Positions 48,247 to 57,859 of a stretch of 64,000 nucleotides of DNA are shown one piece after another (position 1 is the stretch's first letter; each line of letters begins with the position of its first letter). This DNA comes from Planctomycetaceae bacterium (GTDB taxonomy: Bacteria > Planctomycetota > Phycisphaerae > Phycisphaerales > UBA1924): assembly GCA_021294835.1 (NCBI GenBank), contig JAJTDF010000001.1:1-64000 (forward strand), read 5' to 3'. The notes below the pieces were generated by a model that worked only from the letters and a program-made list of their open reading frames with translations, was not told the origin of the DNA and did not search any database. Made by a program: the position numbers and the translations under genes.

Positions 48247-48846
48247 TCAGGACATCAGCAGCAGGTCCGCAAAGGCGGACAGGTCGGACACGCGGCAAAC
48301 GCCCAAAGGATGGCGGGTTGCCGGAGCACCAGTGTTGGCGGGCTGCGCCTTCGGCGATTCCACCAAACAAACTCGATCAGGGGGGATTCCGGCTGCCAAG
48401 GCGGCCTCGGCATCTCGGGCCATGTCCCCCACCGCAGCCGACACCCGAAGGTCGATGCCCAGTTCATCCGCCGCCGTCAGGATCATCCCCGGCCCCGGCT
48501 TCCGCCAGGGGTGCTCGGCGGTGAAGGCAGGGACGACGCCACGGGGGTGGAACGGGCAGGCGTAGACGCCGGCGAGCCGTACGCCCGCTTCGGCCAGCAG
48601 CCCCCGCAGACGGTCATTGACGCGTTCAACGTCCGCCAGCGTGCCGACCCCGCGGGCGACCCCGCCCTGGCTGGTGGTGACCACCAGGCGGTAGCCGGCC
48701 TGCTGCAGCCGCCCCAGCCCCTGAGCGACCCCGGGCAGCAGTCGCACCGCCGACGGATCAACAAGATCCCCCGGGTGCGGGGTATGGGCGGTTGCCCCTC
48801 GGGTGTCAATCAGCGTGTCGTCGCGATCAAGAAACACCGCCCGCAT
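48247..48846 (-). CDS. GmhB-like HAD phosphatase (D-glycero-D-manno-heptose 1,7-bisphosphatase type)
   Basis: 199 residues of the HAD/HisB-N subfamily. Seen are the nucleophile motif [11 protein letters not shown], motif [24 protein letters not shown], and [14 protein letters not shown] as the acidic motif. GmhB normally has a zinc loop with Cys/His spaced before RKPxPGM; here only CPFHP remains and the later cysteines are missing. Next to the GT9 gene it is likely to dephosphorylate a heptose bisphosphate for surface saccharide. ATG 48846 is 154 bp from the divergent AAA+ gene. Confidence 0.83.
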   Translation of the reverse strand: MRAVFLDRDDTLIDTRGATAHTPHPGDLVDPSAVRLLPGVAQGLGRLQQAGYRLVVTTSQGGVARGVGTLADVERVNDRLRGLLAEAGVRLAGVYACPFHPRGVVPAFTAEHPWRKPGPGMILTAADELGIDLRVSAAVGDMARDAEAALAAGIPPDRVCLVESPKAQPANTGAPATRHPLGVCRVSDLSAFADLLLMS

Positions 48847-49000
48847 CGTCGCCTCGCCTTCATACTGGGCCCCAAACGGCCCGGAGCATACCCGATCCGA
48901 ACCGCCGCAGCCCGGCCGTCGTCGATACCATGGTCCGCCACCTCCCTGTCCGACCCCTTTCCGCCCGGTCGCCCGCAGCCGGGCCAGCCCCGCCCGAACC

Positions 49001-50443
49001 ATGGCCAACAACCCGCATTCGTCCCCCCACCGCCCCCGCACGGTTGAGGAGTTGCTTGCTTCCGGCTGGAGGTCCCGTCCGGTCAAGGCGGAACTGCGTT
49101 CCAATCTGGTGGCGGCCCTCCGCCGGGGCGAGGATCTGTTTCCGGGCATGGTCGGCTATGAGGCGACCGTCATCCCTGAGCTGATCAACGCAGTTCTTGC
49201 GGGGCACGACATCCTGTTCCTCGGCGAGAAGGGCCAGGGCAAAAGTCGGCTCATGCGGCTTCTCGCCAGGCATCTGGACGCCGAACTGCCGTATCTGGAC
49301 ATTCCCGCAGGCTACGAAGGCGGTTGCCCGATTCACGAGGACCCGACCCGCCCGATCACCCGTGCGGGCAAGGCCTTCCTCGCCGAGCACGGCGACCGGG
49401 CGCCGATCGCCTGGTGGCCCCGGGCCGCCCGCTATGCCGAGCGGCTGGCCCCCGGCACCAAGTTCGCAGACCTGATCGGTGAGATCGACCCGGCCAAGCT
49501 CGCCTCGGGCGTGAGTATGGGGGCCGAGGATGCCCTCCACTTCGGCCTGATCCCGCGGATGCACCGGGGCATCTTCGCGATGAACGAACTGCCGGATCTG
49601 GATGATCTGGTCCAGGTCGGCCTGTTCAACATCCTTGAAGAGCGCGACGTGCAGATCCGGGGCTTCCCGGTGAGCTTCGACATCGACGTGCTGGTGCTCT
49701 TTTCAGCCAACCCGAGCACCTACAACCGTTCCGGCAAGGTCATCCCGCAGCTCAAGGACCGCATCGGTTCGACCATCCAGACCCACTATCCGCTGCAGCG
49801 AGATCTGGCCATCGAGATCACCGCGTCAGAATCAGAGGTGGAGTTGGAGGGCGAGGACCCGGTGCAGGTTCCCCGCTTCATGCGGGAACTGGTGGAACAG
49901 ATGGCCATGTGCGCCCGCACCAGCCCCTACGTGGACCACCAATCGGGCGTGTCCGCCCGCTTCTCACTGGCCGCCTTCAACACCATGGTGGCCTCAGCCC
50001 GCCAGCGGGGTATCCGACTGGGTGAGAAGCCCGCCGTGTGCCGCATGAGCGACCTGGCCCACTTCCCCGCTGCGGCCCTGGGCAAGTTGGAGCTGGACCT
50101 GATGGGCTCGCACCAACTCTCCGAGCGGCAGGTGCTCGAAGCCATCGCGGCCGAGGCCGTCAAGGTGGTCTTCTCGGAGTACGTGACCAAGCACGGACTG
50201 GAGGAGATCGCCCAGGGCTTCGCCAAGGGCGTGAAGCTCGAGGTGGGCGACATGCTGCCGTCGTCCAACTACCAGGCGCTGCTGGCCCGCGTGCCCGCAG
50301 TGTGGGACAAGGCCTTCGAGGTCAACGCATCGGGCAACCCGGCGGTGCGGGCAAGTTGCGTGGAGTTCGTGCTGGCCGGCCTGCACGCCACCGATCGCCT
50401 GTCTCGGGCCGTGCGGCACGGTCGCATCCACTACCAGTTCTGA
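49001..50443 (+). CDS. AAA+ ATPase (magnesium-chelatase/MoxR-like)
   Basis: 480 residues. The AAA+ core has Walker [14 protein letters not shown] (about residues 73-82), a Walker B-like [16 protein letters not shown] in which the usual Asp is Asn at about 195 while Glu is kept, and [12 protein letters not shown] as sensor-like segment. It resembles ChlI/MoxR ATPases that load substrates or metal into a partner. It is followed 52 bp downstream by the VWA protein gene, recalling BchI/BchD or MoxR/CoxE pairs. The target is unknown. ATG 49001 gives a normal N-terminus. Confidence 0.87.
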   Translation: MANNPHSSPHRPRTVEELLASGWRSRPVKAELRSNLVAALRRGEDLFPGMVGYEATVIPELINAVLAGHDILFLGEKGQGKSRLMRLLARHLDAELPYLDIPAGYEGGCPIHEDPTRPITRAGKAFLAEHGDRAPIAWWPRAARYAERLAPGTKFADLIGEIDPAKLASGVSMGAEDALHFGLIPRMHRGIFAMNELPDLDDLVQVGLFNILEERDVQIRGFPVSFDIDVLVLFSANPSTYNRSGKVIPQLKDRIGSTIQTHYPLQRDLAIEITASESEVELEGEDPVQVPRFMRELVEQMAMCARTSPYVDHQSGVSARFSLAAFNTMVASARQRGIRLGEKPAVCRMSDLAHFPAAALGKLELDLMGSHQLSERQVLEAIAAEAVKVVFSEYVTKHGLEEIAQGFAKGVKLEVGDMLPSSNYQALLARVPAVWDKAFEVNASGNPAVRASCVEFVLAGLHATDRLSRAVRHGRIHYQF

Positions 50444-50495
50444 CACGTCCATCCCTGCAACGACGATTCGCAATCACGCCGCCGGAGCACTGCCC

Positions 50496-52268
50496 ATGGC
50501 GACCGACCCTCAGGATCCGCACGCTGCAGAAGGCCAGCCGATGCTCCCGCCGGCCTCTGCGGTCACGCCGCCGGGGTTGGTGCACGCCTATCTCGCGTAC
50601 GACCCCAAGAACTTCCCCTCCCCCACCACGCCCCCGCCGGACCTTGCCTCCGCCGCTCTGGAGCACCTGCTCGCCTACGGCTCACTCCGCGAACTGACCC
50701 CTGAGGAACTCGCCCGGGCCATCCGCATCGACCCGGCGATGTTCCCCCAACTCGGCCCATCGCTGGAGTCGCTCCGTGCCCTGCTTGAGCAGGCCAAGGC
50801 GAAGATTCTGTCCACCTATGACGTGGCCCCGGCCAAGACCGAAGCGCAGGACGCAGTGGACTCTGCTGCCGGGGAGGTGCGTCCGCCCCCGGCCTATCGC
50901 GACCGGTTCATCAAGGCAATCAACGAGAGCGCCCTGGGCGATCTCGAAGACCTCTGGTCGGCCCAGCGCGACGAACACTCGCCCTTCGCGCGGGCGATGA
51001 TGAAGACCATCGCGGCGATGGGCGACAGCTTCCAAGTGCAGGAACTGGCCGCCCGCTACACCTTCACCGGCCGCACGCCGCTGAGTGTGCCCGACGCGTT
51101 GGCCGTCAAGCAGGAACTTGAGGAGATCGACAAGCTGCTGCAGCAGCTCGCCGAGGCCAAGGACACCGGGCAGCTCGGGATCATCGACCTCAGCCAACTG
51201 GCTGAGTATGCCGACCAGGGCCAGCTCGAGCAGCTCAACGAACTCCAGCGTTCAATCGAAGACTACCTGCGTCAGGAGGCCGAACGGCAGGGCATCGAGC
51301 GGGCCTCGGGCGGGCTTCGGCTCACGCCCAAGGCGCTTCGGTTGTTTCAGGGCAAGCTGCTCGCGGCCATCTTTGCCGACATGCAGGCGGCACGCTCCGG
51401 TCGGCACGCCGGCCCGCCGACCGCCGACGGCGCCGTTGAGATCCCCTCCACCGCAGCCTATCAGTTCGGCGACCCGGTCGCTCACCTGGACCTCCCCGGC
51501 ACACTCATCAACGCTGCCATCCGCAAAGCGTCGGCCGACCCCGCGGCCAAGGCCCGGGGCCCCGCCTTCACCGTTGACGACATGCAGGTCCACCGCACCC
51601 GCACCACCCCCAAGGCCGCCAGCGTGGTGCTGATGGACATGTCCGGCTCCATGCGGCACGGAGGGCAGTACATCCAGGTCAAGCGCATGGCCTTGGCCCT
51701 GGACGCCCTCATTCGCACCGAGTACCCGGGCGATGTGCTGCGGTTCGTCGAGATGTCCACCTTCACTCGCCTCACGCCGCCGGCCCACATCCCGGCGCTG
51801 CTGCCCAAGCCGGTCAGCATTCACCGCCCGGTGGTGCGGCTGAAGGTGGACATGTCCGATCCCAACATCACCGAGGCGGCCGTTCCGCAGCACTTCACCA
51901 ACATCCAGCGTGCCCTGCAGCAGGCCCGCACGCTGCTGGCCGGCCAGCCCACACCCAACCGCCAGATCATGCTGATCACCGACGGCCTGCCCACCGCCCA
52001 CACCGAGGGAAGCATGCTCTACCTGCTCTACCCGCCCGACCCGCGAACCGAAGCCGCCACACTCCGCGAGGCGGCCCTGTGCGCCCGAGAGGGCGTCACC
52101 ATCAACGTCTTCCTCCTGCCGTCCTGGTCGCAGAGCAGCGAGGACATCGCCTTTGCCCACAGGCTGGCGCAGTCCACCCGCGGGCGGGTGCTGTTCACCG
52201 GTGGCCGCGATCTGGACCGGTTCGTGCTGTGGGATTACGTCGCCATGCGGCGGCGGATTCTGGCGTAA
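50496..52268 (+). CDS. VWA-domain protein partnered with the AAA+ ATPase
   Basis: 590 residues, no membrane helix seen, so cytoplasmic. The N-terminal half is helical and acidic (LEHLLAYGSLRELTPEELAR, QELEEIDKLLQQLAEAKD). The VWA domain (about 375-590) has the MIDAS in VVLMDMSGSMRHGG, the Thr of MSTFTRL and a third-site MLITDGLPTAH. It resembles CoxE/BchD-like partners of MoxR ATPases. ATG 50496 has CCGGAG about 9 nt upstream. It shares strand and likely transcript with the AAA+ gene; nothing else in the pair's neighbourhood suggests the substrate. Confidence 0.87.
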   Translation: MATDPQDPHAAEGQPMLPPASAVTPPGLVHAYLAYDPKNFPSPTTPPPDLASAALEHLLAYGSLRELTPEELARAIRIDPAMFPQLGPSLESLRALLEQAKAKILSTYDVAPAKTEAQDAVDSAAGEVRPPPAYRDRFIKAINESALGDLEDLWSAQRDEHSPFARAMMKTIAAMGDSFQVQELAARYTFTGRTPLSVPDALAVKQELEEIDKLLQQLAEAKDTGQLGIIDLSQLAEYADQGQLEQLNELQRSIEDYLRQEAERQGIERASGGLRLTPKALRLFQGKLLAAIFADMQAARSGRHAGPPTADGAVEIPSTAAYQFGDPVAHLDLPGTLINAAIRKASADPAAKARGPAFTVDDMQVHRTRTTPKAASVVLMDMSGSMRHGGQYIQVKRMALALDALIRTEYPGDVLRFVEMSTFTRLTPPAHIPALLPKPVSIHRPVVRLKVDMSDPNITEAAVPQHFTNIQRALQQARTLLAGQPTPNRQIMLITDGLPTAHTEGSMLYLLYPPDPRTEAATLREAALCAREGVTINVFLLPSWSQSSEDIAFAHRLAQSTRGRVLFTGGRDLDRFVLWDYVAMRRRILA

Positions 52269-52305
52269 GTCGCCCGGGTCGGGCGGCGGTGACTCCGCTT
52301 GCCGA

Positions 52306-54837
52306 TCAATCCCGCCGGAGCGACTGCTCGACGATCCGTCGCTGCTCCTGGGTGAGTCCGCGGACCGCCGCGTCCAGCCGCTGCAGGTCATCCAGCCGCA
52401 GCACGGCCCGCGCCGCCTGGTCAAGCAGCGGATCGCCGGAGGACACCGTGTCCCGCACCACCTGCCAGTAGCGCAGCGCCAGAGGCAGGTTGTACGGGTC
52501 CAGTTCCATCGCCCGCACCAGGGCTCGACGCAGGTCCGCCACAGCCTGATCGCCGGTGGCCAGCCCGGCCTGCCGAGCGCCCAGCCGCAGCGAGGTGTCC
52601 CACGCCGCCAGGCCGGACCGGGCTGGGAAGGGGTACCGCTCGGCCGGCGTGTCGAGACTCCAGACCGCTCCGCTGAGCAGTTCACGGGCCCGCTCGCCCT
52701 GCCCCGTGCCCACCAGCGAGAAGGCCTGGCGGGCCCGCAGCCGACGGATCTCGCGCTCGGTCGCGAAGTCGAACGCGATGTGACTTGCCGCCTGCTCCAA
52801 TTCCGTCTGGGCCACGGGAACCAGCACGAGCTCCGCGGCGTTGAGCGCGCGTCGAAGGTCTCGGACTGATGTTCCGACCGGCACCCCGTCGAGCGCGTTG
52901 CTGAGCGTCGCCCGAACTTTCTCCACCATTTCCGCGTCGGCCAGCGTTTCGCCGTTGGCCCGCCCTTGAGCCTCCAGCCGTTGGACCAGGCTTCCAGCTT
53001 CCGCCAGCGGCCTCACAACGGCGGCCGCCCTCGCCAGTCCGGCCTCCCAGCGCCAAACGCCCACTGCATGCAGCCCACCCACCGTTGCAACCACCGCCAG
53101 AACGGCCAGCGTCACCGCCCGACCGGTACGCGTTCCGCCCCTTCGGTCGGCCATCATCACACCCGCCGCTGCCGACTGCGTTCCTCCGCCGCCCGCAACC
53201 CCCACGGCCCCGGCCGCCAGGCCGACCCACGCCCACATCAGCCCGCCCGCCTGCCCATGCGTTGCGGTCACCTCGATCATGCTGTGCGCCAGCAGCACGG
53301 TGGCTCCGGCCGCCACCGCCTGCCAGAGCCCAGCACCCTCCCGCCCCAAAGCCCAGCGGGCCACCAGCATGCCGATCGTCGCCCACGCCGCCAACCCGGC
53401 GACCCGCACCGCCGCCCCCTCTGGCGTGATGCCGCTTCGCTCCAGCGCCAGGCACGCAAGCGTGATGACCGCCGCCGTCAGGCCCACAAGCCGCAGGACC
53501 GGGCGGGCGGCTTCGATGGAAGCCGACTCCTCGGCGCCGTCCTCGTCCGCTGCGACACTGCCCGCCCGCCCCACCTTCCAGGCCAGCACCGCAGCGACGG
53601 CCACCAGGGCGATGCCGCCCACGCCCAGGCACGCGAGCCATTCAGCGGGGAGGCAGTGCGGGCTTTGCACTTCCTCGGGACTCAGCGGGTTCTTGGCCGT
53701 GAGGTACGCCTCCTTGAAGCCGTCCGGGCCGACGCCCAGCAGCAGCCGGCTCCCGAAGATGCGGACTGCCGCCTCCAAATAAAACCACCGGAACAGCAGC
53801 GAGAGTTCCGCCAGCCGCTCACCCGCCAGCCCACGCGCAAACACGCCCGCCAGCATCGCACCGCAGGCCAGCAGCGGCAACGCCGCAGTCACACGGCCCA
53901 TCGTCCCCGTCCCGGCACGGCTCCGCACCAGCCACCACACCGCAGCCACGCCAAGGCCCGGAAGCGTGACGCCCCACCCGCCTTTGCTCCCCGCCAGCAC
54001 AAGCGACCCAATGCAGGCCAAGGCCATCGCCCCGATGACCAGTCCCCACAACCGGCCGACAGAATCGCTGGGAGCGGCGGGCTGCCGACCCAGCCAAGGT
54101 CGCGCACGGGCCACCAGCCAGCAGGTGAACATCACCGCACCGGCGGCTGCAAAGCTCGCAAACACGTTGCTGAGCCCGAACCAGCCCGTCGGTTGGTTCT
54201 GCATCAATCGTCGTTCGTAACCCAGCGCCTGGGGGGATTCCGGCGTCCATCCATTGGCCGCGAAGATCGTCAGGCGGTCACGCCGGAAACTCTCAACGGT
54301 CTGCGGATGCTCCACCAGCACCTGCACAACCCCCTTGAGGACCAGCACTGCCAGCACGCCGGCAATCAGCCCGATGGCCACCGCACGTGCCTCCCGCCCG
54401 TGCCACCGGTCGCGGCAGGCGACGGCAACGCCGGCGGCTGTGCCCAGCGCCGCCAGCCACGAGATCCCGATCCGCCCGCTGCCCAAAGTGGCCAGCGGCG
54501 GAGCCGCCGCATGGACAGCGACCGCTGCGGTTCCCGCCGCAAGGCCCCCGGCCAGCCACCATGCCAGCCGATCACCCCTGGCAGCAGCGGCGGTCACCAA
54601 CCCAAGGCCCACCGCCAGCGCAACCCAGTCCAGCGTCACCATCACCGCCGGGCCGAGGCCCAGCAGCGAGGCCGGGACCACCGTCGGGTCGAAGTCCCAG
54701 TACGGAAAGGGTGAGAAGGGCGACAGGCACCGCAGGGCCGCAACACCGACCAGCACGGCCACGCCCAGCACCGGCCAAGCGGGCGCAGGTTGCCCTGCTG
54801 CCGGATCGATCGTGCTGGAGTCGGTCGCTCGGCTCAT
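52306..54837 (-). CDS. O-antigen ligase/polymerase-like membrane protein with TPR-like C-terminus
   Basis: 843 residues. About 12-14 transmembrane helices span residues 20-590. The periplasmic loop with LLGVGPDGFKEAYLTAKNPL and QSPHCLPAEWLACLG has the spacing of Wzy/WaaL family members, which join sugar units or O-antigen to a lipid carrier. The C-terminal 230 residues (about 600-843) are helical and soluble, TPR-like. ATG 54837 overlaps the stop of the helicase gene by 4 nt, though functions are unrelated. It fits with the nearby GT9 and GmhB-like genes as surface-glycan assembly. Confidence 0.75.
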   Translation of the reverse strand: MSRATDSSTIDPAAGQPAPAWPVLGVAVLVGVAALRCLSPFSPFPYWDFDPTVVPASLLGLGPAVMVTLDWVALAVGLGLVTAAAARGDRLAWWLAGGLAAGTAAVAVHAAAPPLATLGSGRIGISWLAALGTAAGVAVACRDRWHGREARAVAIGLIAGVLAVLVLKGVVQVLVEHPQTVESFRRDRLTIFAANGWTPESPQALGYERRLMQNQPTGWFGLSNVFASFAAAGAVMFTCWLVARARPWLGRQPAAPSDSVGRLWGLVIGAMALACIGSLVLAGSKGGWGVTLPGLGVAAVWWLVRSRAGTGTMGRVTAALPLLACGAMLAGVFARGLAGERLAELSLLFRWFYLEAAVRIFGSRLLLGVGPDGFKEAYLTAKNPLSPEEVQSPHCLPAEWLACLGVGGIALVAVAAVLAWKVGRAGSVAADEDGAEESASIEAARPVLRLVGLTAAVITLACLALERSGITPEGAAVRVAGLAAWATIGMLVARWALGREGAGLWQAVAAGATVLLAHSMIEVTATHGQAGGLMWAWVGLAAGAVGVAGGGGTQSAAAGVMMADRRGGTRTGRAVTLAVLAVVATVGGLHAVGVWRWEAGLARAAAVVRPLAEAGSLVQRLEAQGRANGETLADAEMVEKVRATLSNALDGVPVGTSVRDLRRALNAAELVLVPVAQTELEQAASHIAFDFATEREIRRLRARQAFSLVGTGQGERARELLSGAVWSLDTPAERYPFPARSGLAAWDTSLRLGARQAGLATGDQAVADLRRALVRAMELDPYNLPLALRYWQVVRDTVSSGDPLLDQAARAVLRLDDLQRLDAAVRGLTQEQRRIVEQSLRRD

Positions 54838-57617
54838 GGTGCTCGCACCTTGGTCAGGCGGGCGTACTCAAGCACCAGCGTCTTCTCGCCAACGGCCTTG
54901 AACTTGACCTTGACGCGTGCCGCGGCTCCAGGGAAGTAGGCCAGCACCGTTCCCTCGCCGAACTGGGGATGCCGCACCACCGCACCCGGTTCAAACTCGC
55001 CGCCTCCGCCCCTGCCTCCGCCTCCCCCGCCTCGCCCGCCCCCACCGCTGGCAGCGGCCCCGCCGCCGGTTCCACTTGCACCCGGGCGGCCCGGGGCTGC
55101 CGTGGGGCGTCGCATGCCGCCTGAACCGACCGTCGTCGCTCCGCTTTCCGGCGAAGAGCGCATGGGCGAGCCAAAGCCGCCCCGCGTCGTGCTGCGTCCG
55201 GGCCGCTCCGGATCCTGGTTGTAATCCTCGTCGCCGGCGAGGAAGGCGGCCATGTCCGGATCATCCTCCCCGCCGCCGAACGGATCGCTCTGATCGCTGG
55301 TGACCACGTGCTGCCCGGCGATCTCATCGAGGAACCGGCTGGGGATGGTCCGCTCCGCCAGCCCTCGCTGCGTCCGGAACTTTGCAGCGGTCATCAGCAG
55401 GTGCTCCATCGCCCGCGTGATGCCCACGAAGCAGAGCCGTCGCTCCTCTTCCATCTCCCGCTCGCTTTGCAGGGCCCGCATGTGCGGCAGGGCCCCGTCC
55501 TCAAGGCCGATCATCGCCACAACCGGGAACTCCAGCCCCTTGGCGGCGTGCAGCGTCATCAGCGTCACGGCTCCGCGTGCCGGGTCGATGGCGTCGCTGT
55601 CGGCCACCAGCGCGATCCGCTCCAGATACATCGCCAGCAGGTCCAGCAGCGTGTGCCCGTTCGGCGGCGCGGGCGGTGCTTCGGCATACAGCGAGCCGCC
55701 GTCAGCGAAGGGGTCGTCCGGGTCACCCGGCGGTGCATACTGCTGGGCGACGGCCGCGAGCGCTGCGTTGGGTTCTCCCAGGCTCAGGAAGTCCGGGGCC
55801 AATTCCGGCGGTCCGTCCGCCGGTGAGGTCGCCGCCTCACCATCACTTGAAGCAGTCGCCCCGGCCACCAGCCCCTGCTGGAACTCACCCGCCGCGTTCA
55901 CCAGTTCCGCCAGGTTCTCCTTGCGTTCATCCTCCTTGGCGTAGAACTCCTCCAGGCCGCTCTCGCGGACCACCCTGCCCACCAGATCGCTCAGGCTCAG
56001 CAGTGTTGGTGTCTCGCCGCCCGAAGCCGACGCCGCCGGATCGGTTGGGAGGCCGGCCGCGGCCTCGCCTGGCATGCCCGGCACCCCCGGCGCATCGGCG
56101 GCCGCCGCCCGCCATCCGTCCAGCATGGTCACGAACTTGGCCACAGCGCCGGCGGCCCGTCCGGTCAGGCCGACATCCAGTTGCCCCGCCGCCACCTCAC
56201 GCATCGCGTCGTACAGCGAGACACCCCGAGCCGTCGCTACCGATGCGACCTTCTCCACCGTTGCGTCGGAGATGCCTCGGCTGGGCGTGTTGATCACCCT
56301 TTCCAGCGAAACCGAGTCCGCCGGGTTGACCAAGAGCCGCAGGTAGCCCCCTGCGTTTTTGACCTCTTCACGCTGGTAGAACGAGGTGCCCCGGACGATG
56401 TTGTACGGGACCGCCGCCCGACGCATCGCGTCCTCAAGCACGCGAGACATGGCGTTGGTGCGGTAGAACACCGCGCAGTGCTTCCACGCCAGTTCCCGCC
56501 CATCCTGCGCCGCCTCGTCCTGCTGCCGTTTGAGCCAGTCCACCACCAGCCGGGCCTCGTGGTGCTCGTCACGGCAGAGCACCACCTCCACCGGCCGTCC
56601 CTTGCCCCGGGTGGCCACCAGCGGCTTGGGGCGTCGCTCGGTGTTCCGCTTGATCAGCCGATCCGCAACCGCCAGGATTGACTCCCGCGAGCGGAAATTC
56701 TCCCCCAGCGCGATCACTTTGGCGCCGGGATAGATCTTCTCAAACTGCAGGATGTTGGCAATGTCCGCCCCGCGCCAGCCGTAGATCGACTGGTCCGGAT
56801 CGCCGACCACGCAGAAGTTCGGCGGTTCCTGGGCGGCCGCCCCCGGCTTGCGGAGCAGTTGATCCCCGGCCAGCAGCGAGGCGATCACGAACTGCGCCTT
56901 GTTGGTGTCCTGATACTCGTCGATCATCAGGTAGCGGTAGCGGCTCTGCAACTGATGCCGCACGCTGTCGCTGGTCTGCAGCATGCGGGCGGTCAGCAGC
57001 AGCAGGTCGTCAAAGTCCACCGCGTTGGCCGTGCGGAGCTGCTGCTGGTACGCCGTGTAAACCCGTGCCACCGTCCGGGTCTGGAAGTCCTGAGCCTCCT
57101 GCTGATACGTGGCAGCATCCTTCAGATCGTTCTTGGCGGTGGAGATGGCCGCCAGTACGGCACGTGGCGGCCAGTTGGTGGTGTTCAGGTCGAGCGCTGT
57201 GATCGCGGCCTTGATCAGCTTGGCCTGATCGTCCGCATCCATGATGGTGAAGTTGGGCTTCAGCCAGCCGGCCGCCGCCAGCCCGCTCTCCTCGCACCAC
57301 CGCCTCAGCAGCCGCACGCACAGGCTGTGGAAGGTCGTGACCGTCAGGCCCCGGGCCCCGGCCGCCTCACCGACCAGGTGCACCACACGCTCGCGCATCT
57401 CACCGGCGGCCTTGTTGGTGAAGGTCACCGCGAGGATGTTCCACGGCGGCACGCCCTGGGCGAGCATGTACGCGACCCGCCGGGTGATGACCCGGGTCTT
57501 GCCCGATCCCGGGCCGGCGAGCACCAGCAGCGGGCCGTCACCATGCATCACCGCCGCCCGCTGGGATGCGGTCAGACCCTCCAAAAACGCCTGGCCGTTT
57601 GCGCTGCTGCTCGCCAC
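54834..57617 (-). CDS. UvrD/PcrA-type superfamily 1 DNA helicase
   Basis: About 927 residues. A 3'-5' helicase for repair and replication restart. Motifs in order: Q-motif LTASQRAAV, Walker A AGPGSGKTRVI, TFTNKAAGEMRERV, FDDLLLLT, Walker B MIDEYQDTNKAQ, GDPDQSIYGWRGA, ENFRS, LMTLHAAKGLEFP and VGITRA. Two proline/alanine-rich inserts (about 520-555 and 600-675) and a glycine-rich tract near 870-890 are unusual. The C-terminal PcrA RNA-polymerase-binding fold (FEPGAVVRHPQFGEGTV) follows. The start is uncertain: GTG 57617 (VASSSANGQAF) chosen, with TTG 57677 also in frame. Confidence 0.92.
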   Translation of the reverse strand: MASSSANGQAFLEGLTASQRAAVMHGDGPLLVLAGPGSGKTRVITRRVAYMLAQGVPPWNILAVTFTNKAAGEMRERVVHLVGEAAGARGLTVTTFHSLCVRLLRRWCEESGLAAAGWLKPNFTIMDADDQAKLIKAAITALDLNTTNWPPRAVLAAISTAKNDLKDAATYQQEAQDFQTRTVARVYTAYQQQLRTANAVDFDDLLLLTARMLQTSDSVRHQLQSRYRYLMIDEYQDTNKAQFVIASLLAGDQLLRKPGAAAQEPPNFCVVGDPDQSIYGWRGADIANILQFEKIYPGAKVIALGENFRSRESILAVADRLIKRNTERRPKPLVATRGKGRPVEVVLCRDEHHEARLVVDWLKRQQDEAAQDGRELAWKHCAVFYRTNAMSRVLEDAMRRAAVPYNIVRGTSFYQREEVKNAGGYLRLLVNPADSVSLERVINTPSRGISDATVEKVASVATARGVSLYDAMREVAAGQLDVGLTGRAAGAVAKFVTMLDGWRAAAADAPGVPGMPGEAAAGLPTDPAASASGGETPTLLSLSDLVGRVVRESGLEEFYAKEDERKENLAELVNAAGEFQQGLVAGATASSDGEAATSPADGPPELAPDFLSLGEPNAALAAVAQQYAPPGDPDDPFADGGSLYAEAPPAPPNGHTLLDLLAMYLERIALVADSDAIDPARGAVTLMTLHAAKGLEFPVVAMIGLEDGALPHMRALQSEREMEEERRLCFVGITRAMEHLLMTAAKFRTQRGLAERTIPSRFLDEIAGQHVVTSDQSDPFGGGEDDPDMAAFLAGDEDYNQDPERPGRSTTRGGFGSPMRSSPESGATTVGSGGMRRPTAAPGRPGASGTGGGAAASGGGGRGGGGGGRGGGGEFEPGAVVRHPQFGEGTVLAYFPGAAARVKVKFKAVGEKTLVLEYARLTKVRAP

Positions 57618-57859
57618 GCTCCCAGCGTAGCAACCGGCGCCGCCAGCTCCGGTTGCCCCTCCGTTTGCGGTGGTCAAATCACGTGGTCTTCCACACCAAC
57701 CGACATCGCCGGGCCCGTCCCCTTACTGGGGGAATCTCACCGTCCGGACAATCCAGATCAGGGCCGTTCGGGTGATCGGGTTTATGCTCACACTTCCCGA
57801 TCGACGGCCGGCCCTGCGATGGCCCTCCGGCGATCCCGCACTCTGCGGACCCCACAGCG

